The notes beneath the pieces were generated by a model. The model had not been told where the DNA came from, searched no databases, and saw only the letters and a program-made list of their open reading frames with translations. Of a stretch of 50,053 bases of DNA, positions 31,609 to 38,004 are shown in pieces. Each line of letters begins with the position of its first letter. Within the stretch, counting starts at the first letter, position 1. Made by a program: the position numbers and the translations under genes. The DNA lies in the NCBI GenBank assembly GCA_038211615.1, contig JBBQVL010000024.1, positions 1 to 50,053 of the forward strand, in the 5' to 3' direction. This DNA comes from DASWJZ01 sp038211615. Its GTDB lineage: Bacteria > Pseudomonadota > Alphaproteobacteria > Rhizobiales > Afifellaceae.

Positions 31609-32883
31609 TTGGCCCGTCAGATCGTACCCGTTCTCGCGCTGCTCCTCTCCACCGCGTTCCTGCTCGCGGCAAACGGGCTGCATTCGCTCGTGCTGCCGCT
31701 CCGCGGCACGGCCGAAGGCTTCACCACCGCCGAGCTCGGCCTGATCGGCACCGGCTGGGCGACCGGCTTCGTGCTCGGCTGCATCACCGCGCCGATCGTG
31801 GTGCGCCGCGTCGGGCACATCCGCGCCTTCGCCTGCTCGGCCGCCTTCGCCTCCATCATCATCCTGCTGAACGGCATCTTCGTGGTGCCGCTCGCCTGGA
31901 TCGCGCTTCGCGCGGGCTCCGGATTCTTTATCGCCGGCGCCTTCATGATCATCGAGAGCTGGCTTAACGAACGGGTCACCAACGAGAGCCGCGGCACGGT
32001 CTTCGCCATCTACATGATGGTCACCTACCTCGGAATCACGGCGGGGCAGCTCGGCGTCGGCTTCGGCGACACGCATACCTCGACCCTCTTCATGGTCGGC
32101 GCGATCCTGTTCTCGCTCGCGATCCTCCCCACCGCGCTGTCGACCGCCGCCTCGCCGCGACCGCTGACGCGCGTGCGGATCGACCTCAGGAAGCTCTACG
32201 GCAACTCGCCGGTCGCCTTCATCACCGTCTTCCTGGTCGGGATCATCAACGGCGCCTTCGGCACGCTCGCCGCCGTATGGGGATCGCGGATCGGGCTCTC
32301 GACGCCGCTCATCGCGCTGATGATGGCGATGACGGTGGTGTCGGGCGCGGTGACGCAGATTCCGGCGGGGCGCATTTCCGACCGCACCGACCGGCGCTAT
32401 GTGATCGCCGGCGCGGCGATCGCCGCCGGGCTCGTCGGCTTCGCCATCGCGGCGCTGAAGCCTACCGAGCCGTGGCTGGTGCTTACCCTCGTCGGCTGCT
32501 ACGGCGCGCTCACCTATCCGATCTACGGCCTCGCCGTCGCGCACGCCAACGACTACGCGGAGGCGAGCGAGTTCGTGGCGGTGTCGGGCGGCCTGCTTCT
32601 TCTCTACGGCGCCGGAACCATGTTCGGGCCGCTCGCGGCGGGCGCCGCCATGAGCGGGCTCGGGCCGGATTCGCTCTTCCTCGTCACCGCCTGCAGCCAC
32701 GTCTCGATCGCCGCCTACGCCATCTACCGGACCTACCGGCGCGCGCCGATCCCAGGCAGTGTGCGCGAGGCCTACCAGACCGTGCCCAGCCCGCGCGAGA
32801 CCACGCCGGAAACCGCCGTGCTCGACCCGCGCGCCGAAGACGCGACGGTGGTAGACCGTGAGATGCAAAGCGCCGGCAAGTGA
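31609..32883 (+). CDS. MFS transporter, YcaD-like
   Basis: A 12-helix inner-membrane transporter of 424 residues. The first helix VLALLLSTAFLLAANGLHSL is followed by LGLIGTGWATGFVLGCITAP, the YcaD-like version of the conserved loop, with VVRRVGHIRAF after it. Helix 5 has ESWLNERVTNESRGTVFAIY, typical of this group. QIPAGRISDRTDRRYVI is the second-half copy of the loop motif. The tail after residue 385 is hydrophilic. The start is TTG 31609 with a weak GGAAAA upstream; no better start is seen. The substrate is unknown. The 263-bp gap before it holds a perfect CGCCTCGC-TT-GCGAGGCG palindrome and nothing coding. Confidence 0.9.
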   Translation: MARQIVPVLALLLSTAFLLAANGLHSLVLPLRGTAEGFTTAELGLIGTGWATGFVLGCITAPIVVRRVGHIRAFACSAAFASIIILLNGIFVVPLAWIALRAGSGFFIAGAFMIIESWLNERVTNESRGTVFAIYMMVTYLGITAGQLGVGFGDTHTSTLFMVGAILFSLAILPTALSTAASPRPLTRVRIDLRKLYGNSPVAFITVFLVGIINGAFGTLAAVWGSRIGLSTPLIALMMAMTVVSGAVTQIPAGRISDRTDRRYVIAGAAIAAGLVGFAIAALKPTEPWLVLTLVGCYGALTYPIYGLAVAHANDYAEASEFVAVSGGLLLLYGAGTMFGPLAAGAAMSGLGPDSLFLVTACSHVSIAAYAIYRTYRRAPIPGSVREAYQTVPSPRETTPETAVLDPRAEDATVVDREMQSAGK

Positions 32884-32929
32884 CAGTCGCGCGAAGGCCG
32901 GAAGTCACCCGATGGAGAACACCAGCATT

Positions 32930-33048
32930 CCTCATGCTGAGGTGCCCGCGAAGCGGGCCTCGAAGCACGCAGCTTGGTGTTTCCAGCGCTTTCTGGATCC
33001 TCCTTCGAGGCGGTCCCGACTGCGTCGGCCCCGCACCTCAGGATGAGG
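32930..33048. repeat. Inverted-repeat intergenic element, family D (119 bp)
   Basis: The ends CCTCATGCTGAGGTGC (32930-32945) and GCACCTCAGGATGAGG (33033-33048) are inverted repeats with one mismatch. The interior has a CCCGCG-AA-GCGGG hairpin, TCGAAGCACGC and TCCTTCGAGGCGG. Elements of the type 'CCTCAtGgTGAGG...CCTCAGGATGAGG' are a familiar dispersed repeat of Rhizobiales. It lies between the MFS gene and moaB. Only one copy is in the window. Confidence 0.85.
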
Positions 33049-33093
33049 GAGTAGAGTGTCATCGACGATAAGGTTCGAATACCGGGGAGTAAC

Positions 33094-33642
33094 ATGCCTG
33101 AACCAAGCAAGGAACGCCCCTTCATCCCCGTTGGCATCGCCGTGCTCACCGTCTCCGACACGCGCTCGCTCGCCGACGACAGATCCGGCGACACGCTGGC
33201 CGAGCGGATAGCCGAGGCCGGCCATCGGCTCGTCGACCGGAAGATCGTGACCGATGACGTGGAGGCCATTCGCGCCGTGGTAAAAGCGTGGATCGCCGAC
33301 CCCGCGATAGACGCAGTCCTGACTACTGGCGGCACCGGCTTCACCGGGCGCGACGTGACACCGGAGGCGCTCGAGCCGCTGTTCGAGAAGCGCATGGACG
33401 GCTTCTCGGAGGTGTTCCACCGCATCTCCTACGACAAGATCGGAACCTCAACGATCCAGAGCCGCGCCACCGGCGGCGTCGCCAACGCCACCTTCATCTT
33501 CGTGCTGCCGGGGTCGCCGGGAGCCTGCCGCGACGCCTGGGACGGGATTCTGAAGGCGCAGCTCGACTACCGGCACAAGCCCTGCAATTTCGTCGAGATC
33601 ATGCCGCGCCTGAACGAGCATCTGCGGCGCGGCGGCGCCTGA
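33094..33642 (+). CDS. moaB: Molybdenum cofactor biosynthesis protein B
   Basis: A MoaB/MogA-family protein that adenylylates molybdopterin before metal insertion, or supports that step; cytoplasmic. The N-terminal VGIAVLTVSDTRSLADDRSG is the typical start of the fold. AVLTTGGTGFTGRDVTPEAL is the MPT-binding TGGTG motif. FRISYDKIGTS-type sequence (here FHRISYDKIGTSTIQSRATG) and FVLPGSPGACRDAWDGIL complete it. The length is 182 residues, slightly longer than E. coli MoaB. No other moa/moe genes are nearby. Confidence 0.95.
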   Translation: MPEPSKERPFIPVGIAVLTVSDTRSLADDRSGDTLAERIAEAGHRLVDRKIVTDDVEAIRAVVKAWIADPAIDAVLTTGGTGFTGRDVTPEALEPLFEKRMDGFSEVFHRISYDKIGTSTIQSRATGGVANATFIFVLPGSPGACRDAWDGILKAQLDYRHKPCNFVEIMPRLNEHLRRGGA

Positions 33643-33777
33643 GGCGACGGCACCGCGGGGATCACCGGATTGTGCAGGGAACAAACCCGCCCGGCCAGGG
33701 ATTGACCTCTCGAAGACGGATCGATGCCGCGCAACTTGCGTGCGCCTTCCCGTCGCTTCCAACCCTGGAGATCAACC

Positions 33778-34155
33778 ATGCGTTTCGTCAAACCTGCCGC
33801 TGCGGCTCTTGCCATCGCGATGGCTGCTACGGCCTTCGTCCCGAGCGCCGAGGCCAGAAACAATCACCACTATCGCTACGGAAACCATCACGGCAATTAC
33901 CACGGCGGGCATAACCATGGCGGCTTCGGCACGTTCGGCGCTGGCGTCGCGGGGTTTGCGGCCGGCGCCTTCCTCGGCTCCCTCGCCCAGCCGAACTACT
34001 ACGGAAACGGCTACTACTACGAGGAGCCGGGCTACTATTACGCGCCGTCGCCGGTTTATGTGAATCCGCCGCGCGCCTATTACAACCAGCGGCCCGCCTA
34101 TAACAGCGGCTGCGAGAGCACCGGCGTCTCCCGCCCGGCGACGAGCATGTGCTGA
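33778..34155 (+). CDS. Small exported His/Tyr/Gly-rich protein
   Basis: A 125-residue protein with a signal peptide (KPAAAALAIAMAATAFVPSA). The mature N-terminus is His-rich (NNHHYRYGNHHGNYHGGHNH), which could bind metal. A small Gly/Ala hydrophobic segment follows (GAGVAGFAAGAFLGSLA), then a Tyr-rich tail with many YYY and PY repeats. Two Cys residues lie at the C-terminus. Such low-complexity exported proteins are common in Rhizobiales and have no known role. ATG 33778 has GGAG 7 nt upstream. A strong terminator follows at 34185. Confidence 0.85.
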   Translation: MRFVKPAAAALAIAMAATAFVPSAEARNNHHYRYGNHHGNYHGGHNHGGFGTFGAGVAGFAAGAFLGSLAQPNYYGNGYYYEEPGYYYAPSPVYVNPPRAYYNQRPAYNSGCESTGVSRPATSMC

Positions 34156-34184
34156 TCGCCGATCCGTTCCCGGGTCGCGTGAAG

Positions 34185-34210
34185 AGGCGGGCCTTTCGGC
34201 CCGCCTTTTT
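34185..34210 (+). terminator. Rho-independent terminator
   Basis: A perfect 9-bp stem AGGCGGGCC/GGCCCGCCT with a TTTC loop is followed by a run of T. It lies 29 bp after the stop of the His/Tyr-rich exported protein. Confidence 0.93.
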
Positions 34211-34237
34211 CCTGTCCGCGCGATGCCCGAGCCGCGC

Positions 34238-34903
34238 TCAGGAGCCAGCGGCGGCGACCGTGGTTCCGATAAACTCCGCAAGCCCGTTCAGGGTGATCTG
34301 CACGCCGACGCAGAGCAGCAGGAATGCCGCGAGCCGCGTCACCACGCGCGCCTGCGCACGCCCGAGGAACGCGACGATCCGGTCGGCGAAGCTGTAGGAT
34401 ACCAGCACCATCGCCGCGATCGCGACGGCGGCCGCCGAGGCGCCCAGAAAGAACGACAGAAAGCCCGGCTTGCCGACCGGCAGGTTGGAGCCGATGGCGA
34501 TGGCGACGGCGATCGTCCCCGGTCCGGTGGTGAACGGCATGGTGAGAGGATAGAACGCGACATCGTCCTCGCCCGTCGCCTGCGAAGCCTGCTCCTCCTT
34601 CCGCTCCTCATTCTGCTCCGGCCGCTGCAGCAGGATCCAAGCGGAAGAGGCGACGACGAAGCCGCCGGCGATTCGAAGCGCCGCCAGGCTCACCCCGAAG
34701 AAGTTCAGCACATACGCCCCGCCCCAAAGCGCGCCGAGCATGACGAGCACCGAGTAGATCGCGATCCGCCGCGCCAGCACGCGCCGCTCCGCGTGCGTGC
34801 GCTCGGCCGTCACCTGCGAAAAGATCAGCGCCGAGCCGATCGGGTTGACGATCGAGAACAGCGCCGAAAGCGCGAGCAGGAAACTCTGGACGGCGCCGTT
34901 CAA
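34238..34903 (-). CDS. MarC family integral membrane protein
   Basis: A 221-residue protein with six predicted helices in the inner membrane; the family was once linked to multiple antibiotic resistance, but its transport role is unproven. SALFSIVNPIGSALIFSQVT is the N-terminal signature with the conserved NP. AGGFVVASSAWILLQ and FYPLTMPFTTGPGTIAVAIA are also typical. A charged loop (RPEQNEERKEEQASQAT) separates the halves. The start is TTG 34903 with GGGGGA just upstream; no ATG is available nearby. A short open frame ending at this start (34900-35088, minus) is not convincing as a gene. Confidence 0.9.
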   Translation of the reverse strand: MNGAVQSFLLALSALFSIVNPIGSALIFSQVTAERTHAERRVLARRIAIYSVLVMLGALWGGAYVLNFFGVSLAALRIAGGFVVASSAWILLQRPEQNEERKEEQASQATGEDDVAFYPLTMPFTTGPGTIAVAIAIGSNLPVGKPGFLSFFLGASAAAVAIAAMVLVSYSFADRIVAFLGRAQARVVTRLAAFLLLCVGVQITLNGLAEFIGTTVAAAGS

Positions 34904-35070
34904 GAAATCCCCCGAGCCGCGGCGGTTATCGCCATCCTACATGAACGCCATCCGCAGCGCGTCCCCCCGGGTCGCGGAAGGGCCGCAAGCGCGAAGGGCA
35001 CCTCACTGCTCCCGGTGTTTGCAACCATTGCGGTTCTTACGCGCCTCCGGCGTTGCGTAGATTGAATATT

Positions 35071-35085
35071 GTTCTTGTATTGTTC
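35071..35085. promoter_or_regulatory. LexA-type box 1 (GTTC-N7-GTTC)
   Basis: GTTC-TTGTATT-GTTC is a perfect match to the alphaproteobacterial LexA (SOS) direct repeat. It shares the longer run TTGTTCTTG with box 2 at 36697. On the plus strand an ATG preceded by GGAGGGGG lies 37 bp downstream (35122). That frame runs open into the WYL gene, but its first 150 codons do not look like protein. On the minus strand MarC is 170 bp away. The regulated gene is therefore uncertain. Confidence 0.6.
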
Positions 35086-35199
35086 CATTCCGCACCTTAG
35101 CTTCGCGCTGATGGAGGGGGTATGCCGAAACCGATATTCGCCGGGAGGCGGGCGGAAAGAATGACGGGCCCGGGCGCTCAACCGGCGCGCATGGCCGCG

Positions 35200-35394
35200 T
35201 CAGATCGCATCGACCGGAACGGAGAAGACGCGCGCGATGAGCTGCAAAGCCGCCGGATGGGTCTGGCCAAGGTCGGAGCGCACGAACAGCGCCATCGCCA
35301 GCCGGGTGCCGTCGCGGCTCGCTTCGGGCAGCGCCGACATGGCTTCCTCGACGATGACGCGCAGGCAGTCTGCCAAGGCTTCGATTTCGGGCAT
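35200..35394 (-). CDS. Small protein of unknown function (64 aa) with a consensus ribosome binding site
   Basis: ATG 35394 is preceded by AGGAGG at the ideal distance. The product has 64 residues, cytoplasmic, predicted mainly helical: EIEALADCLRVIVEEAMSAL, then RDGTRLAMALFVRSDLGQTH and a hydrophobic end ALQLIARVFSVPVDAI. It contains one Cys and is not low complexity. I do not recognise the family. It is divergent from the WYL gene and lies on the opposite strand to any transcript started at LexA box 1. Confidence 0.65.
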   Translation of the reverse strand: MPEIEALADCLRVIVEEAMSALPEASRDGTRLAMALFVRSDLGQTHPAALQLIARVFSVPVDAI

Positions 35395-35510
35395 TCGTCC
35401 CCTCCTGATGACGTCACGGCACGGCTTCGCGGCGGCCAAACCGGCGATTTACCGCGCGCCGGCGAAAGCCGGCATGCGGGCGCCGAATCAGCTACAAAGG
35501 CAGCCGTCGA

Positions 35511-35561
35511 GAAACTCGATGGTCGTAGAAACTGGATGGTAGGAGAAACTAGACGGACTCG
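35511..35561. repeat. Three 17-bp direct repeats upstream of the WYL gene
   Basis: GAAACT recurs at 35511, 35528 and 35545, an exact 17-bp period. Units 1 and 2 share 14 of 17 bases (GAAACTcGATGGTcGtA and GAAACTgGATGGTaGgA). Unit 3 is more diverged but keeps GAAACT-x-GA-x-GG. The array ends 34 bp before the preferred WYL start, where an autoregulatory operator would be expected. Confidence 0.7.
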
Positions 35562-35567
35562 CGAGTC
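35556..35567. promoter_or_regulatory. Palindrome containing two GANTC (CcrM) sites
   Basis: GACTCGCGAGTC is a perfect 12-bp palindrome made of GACTC and GAGTC, both of which fit GANTC, the CcrM methylation sequence. It overlaps the end of the third direct repeat and lies 28 bp before the WYL start. A ccrM gene is at the right end of this window. Confidence 0.55.
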
Positions 35568-35595
35568 AAGCGCCGCCGCAGGTGGCGATGGCTCT

Positions 35596-36450
35596 TTGCG
35601 CTGGAGCATCGAGCGCCGTCTCGCCTTCATCGAGGAGCGGCTGTTCTGGCTGAGCGACGTCAACCGCGGCGATCTCATCCGCCGCTTCGGCGTCTCGCCA
35701 AGCCAGGCGTCGAAGGACATCGCCCGCTATCTCGAGCGCCAGCCGCCGGGCCTTGCCTACGACAAGTCGGCGAAGCGCTACGTCGCAGGGGAGAATTTCC
35801 GCCCGGTCATCGCCGAGCCGGACGCCGCGCGATTCCTCGGGGAGCTCAGGCTCGCGGACCTCGGCATCGTCTCCGGCGAGGAGACTCTGGTCGGCGCGCT
35901 CATCCCGTTTGACGCGACGCCGGTCCCGGAGCGCAGCATCGACCCCTACGTGCTTCGCGCGGTGCTCGGCGCGATCCGTGACGGGCACGCCCTCACTGTC
36001 AGCTACCAGTCCATGAGCCGCGAGGAGCCTACCCGCCGGAAGATCGCTCCGCACGCCATCGCCCATGATGGATTCCGCTGGCACGCGCGCGCCTTCGACG
36101 AGGAGACAGGCAGCTTCCGCGATTTCGTGCTCGGCCGGATTTCCAGGCCAAAGCCCGAGCGGCAGCAGCTTCGCGCTGCGACCGAGGACAAGGACTGGCG
36201 GAGCTTCGTGGAGCTGGTAATCGCACCGCATCCGCGCCTGACCCCCGCCCAGTCCCGCGCCATCGCCATCGATTATGGCATTTCCCGCGGTTCGAGCCGC
36301 CTCAAGGTGCGGCGTGCGCTGCTGTTCTATGCGCTGAAGCGCCTTGGCCTCGACGTGCCGCCCGACACCCGCCCGCCGCAGGAGCAGCACATCGTGCTCC
36401 TCAACCGGGGCGAGATCGAAGCCCTGTCCGTGCCGCACCCGCTCGCCTGA
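35596..36450 (+). CDS. WYL-domain transcriptional regulator, BrxR/CapW-like
   Basis: A predicted DNA-binding repressor of 284 residues. The N-terminal winged helix (about 1-70) reads RWSIERRLAFIEERLFWLSD, then GDLIRRFGVSPSQASKDIAR and LAYDKSAKRYVAGENFRP. The WYL domain (about 125-200) has HALTVSYQSMSREEPTRRKI and GFRWHARAFDEETGSFRDFV. The C-terminal part (200-284) matches the WCX extension. This organisation and the RWHxRAF/FRDFVLGRI pattern resemble BrxR and CapW, regulators of BREX and CBASS loci. TTG 35596 is chosen because it aligns with the family's N-terminal M-R-W-S-I and has AGGTGG upstream; ATG 35536 would start inside the repeats. No defence genes adjoin it. Confidence 0.85.
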   Translation: MRWSIERRLAFIEERLFWLSDVNRGDLIRRFGVSPSQASKDIARYLERQPPGLAYDKSAKRYVAGENFRPVIAEPDAARFLGELRLADLGIVSGEETLVGALIPFDATPVPERSIDPYVLRAVLGAIRDGHALTVSYQSMSREEPTRRKIAPHAIAHDGFRWHARAFDEETGSFRDFVLGRISRPKPERQQLRAATEDKDWRSFVELVIAPHPRLTPAQSRAIAIDYGISRGSSRLKVRRALLFYALKRLGLDVPPDTRPPQEQHIVLLNRGEIEALSVPHPLA

Positions 36451-36475
36451 TCTGAGCCTCGCCTCTCCCCAAGTT

Positions 36476-36515
36476 ACCGGCTGCCTGCCTTTTTGACCGG
36501 CTTCCTGCCGTTTTC
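36476..36515. repeat. Two 20-bp tandem repeats after the WYL gene
   Basis: ACCGGCTGCCTGCCTTTTTG (36476-36495) and ACCGGCTTCCTGCCGTTTTC (36496-36515) are 17 of 20 identical. They are pyrimidine-rich with T-runs and start 26 bp after the WYL stop. The rest of the 285-bp gap up to the radical SAM gene contains an AT-rich patch (36575-36597), a CGAGGGC/GCCCTCG hairpin and LexA box 2, but no gene. Confidence 0.6.
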
Positions 36516-36696
36516 CCCCCGTGCTCCCTGAACTCGAACCGGCCACGGTCCGTGTCCACGGGGCGATGCAACGCGCAAAAATATTTCTTTTTTTCGTGGC
36601 GTGCGTCCGAGGCCAAAGACAACCGCCGAAGCGAGGGCCTCCGAAGCCCTCGGAGAAGGCGTGGCGATTGTGGCGAAAGTGAATATCTTCCTATTT

Positions 36697-36711
36697 GTTC
36701 TTGCAACGTTC
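36697..36711 (+). promoter_or_regulatory. LexA-type box 2 in the promoter of the radical SAM gene
   Basis: GTTC-TTGCAAC-GTTC fits the alphaproteobacterial LexA consensus, with the extended left half TTTGTTCTTG. It overlaps a possible -35 TTGTTC (36695-36700), with TATCCT 18 bp further on, and ends 24 bp before the ATG at 36736. That is a classical position for SOS repression. Confidence 0.7.
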
Positions 36712-36735
36712 TCGTGGGTATCCTAGTTTACCTGC

Positions 36736-37917
36736 ATGTTGAATCGCGCCGAACAACGGCCCAATGTTACTGCACGCGGTCTCCCCGACCCCGTCCCGAA
36801 GGCCGGTGCCCGTTTGCGCGGGCGCCGGCCCGACGGGCCGAAAGAGCCCGATATCCTGGGCGACCGCCGCCGCGGGCGCGGCGCGCAAACCAACATCTCC
36901 GGGCGTTACGAGCTGCGAATCGTCGAGGCGTTCGACGACGAATGGGGATCGCTCGAGGAACTGCCGGCGCTCAGGACCGAGGTGCAGATCGAGCGGGCGC
37001 GAAGGATCATCACGCGCAACCAGTCGCCGGACATTTCCTTCGACCGCTCCATCAATCCGTATCGCGGCTGCGAGCACGGCTGCGCCTACTGCTTCGCGCG
37101 CCCGACGCACGCCAACATGGGCCTGTCGCCCGGTCTGGATTTCGAATCGAAGCTCTTCGTGAAGCCGGATGCCGCGCGGCTCCTTGAAAAGGAGCTGGCG
37201 GAACCCGGCTACGAGCCGAAGACCATCGCAATCGGCACCAACACCGACCCCTATCAGCCGATCGAGCGCGAATGGCGCGTCATGCGGCAGATCCTCGAAG
37301 TGCTGTCGAAGGCGAACCACCCGGTCGGCATCGTGACGAAGTCGGCGCTCGTCGTGCGCGACATCGATATCCTTGCGTCGATGGCGGAACGCGGCCTCGC
37401 CAAGGTGGCGCTGTCGCTCACCACGCTCGACCGCAAGCTGGCGCGAACGATGGAGCCGCGCGCGGCCACACCGGGCAAGCGCCTGGAGACGATGGCAAAG
37501 CTCTCCGCCGCCGGAATTCCGGTCACCGTGATGACGGCGCCGCTGATCCCGGCCGTCAACGACATGGAACTCGAACGGCTGCTGGAAGCGGGATACGAGG
37601 CCGGCGCGCGCGAGGCGGGCTATGTGCTCCTCCGCCTGCCGCTCGAGGTCGCGCCGATCTTCCGGGAATGGCTCATCGCCAACTATCCCGACCGCTACGA
37701 GCACGTGATGTCGGTGATGCGGCAGATGCGCGGCGGCAAGGATTACGAATCGGAATGGGGCGTCAGACAGCGCGGCCGGGGACCGTATGCGTGGATGATC
37801 GGCCGCCGCTTCGAGATGGCGGCGAAGCGCCTCGGGCTCAACATCGAGCGGCGGAAGCTGCGTGTCGATCTCTTCGATCCGCCGACCCCGGTCGGCGGAC
37901 AACTGAAGCTGATCTGA
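36736..37917 (+). CDS. PA0069-type radical SAM protein
   Basis: A 393-residue radical SAM enzyme related to spore photoproduct lyase. The cluster motif is NPYRGCEHGCAYCFARPTHA with Cys112, 116 and 119. IGTNTDPYQPIEREWRVMRQ and VGIVTKSALVVRDIDILASM are family blocks. An Arg-rich N-terminal region (about 13-50) precedes the barrel. The reaction is not known; a role in nucleic acid repair is inferred from the relationship to SplB and from the LexA box directly upstream. It lies between the WYL and GSCFA genes. Confidence 0.93.
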   Translation: MLNRAEQRPNVTARGLPDPVPKAGARLRGRRPDGPKEPDILGDRRRGRGAQTNISGRYELRIVEAFDDEWGSLEELPALRTEVQIERARRIITRNQSPDISFDRSINPYRGCEHGCAYCFARPTHANMGLSPGLDFESKLFVKPDAARLLEKELAEPGYEPKTIAIGTNTDPYQPIEREWRVMRQILEVLSKANHPVGIVTKSALVVRDIDILASMAERGLAKVALSLTTLDRKLARTMEPRAATPGKRLETMAKLSAAGIPVTVMTAPLIPAVNDMELERLLEAGYEAGAREAGYVLLRLPLEVAPIFREWLIANYPDRYEHVMSVMRQMRGGKDYESEWGVRQRGRGPYAWMIGRRFEMAAKRLGLNIERRKLRVDLFDPPTPVGGQLKLI

Positions 37918-38004
37918 GCCGGCACTCGCGCCGCCCTGGCGGCATTGACAGGCGGGCGACCCCTCCTATTGTCCGCGCAGACTGGGCGAGGCGGAGTCGG
38001 CAGA

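Noticed and set aside
34900..35088. A 62-codon minus-strand frame overlapping LexA box 1 and ending at the MarC start
   Set aside because: It has a modest AAGG site and a TTGA overlap with MarC, but the sequence is Arg-rich and irregular in its second half. Not enough to call a gene.
35122..35595. A 158-codon N-terminal extension of the WYL frame beginning after GGAGGGGG
   Set aside because: The composition is Arg/Gly/His-rich without structure, it runs antisense to a convincing small gene, and the WYL family N-terminus aligns at 35596. The ribosome binding site is kept as a puzzle under LexA box 1.
35511..36515. Short tandem arrays considered as a CRISPR remnant
   Set aside because: The units are 17 and 20 bp, directly adjacent without spacers, and no cas gene is present.
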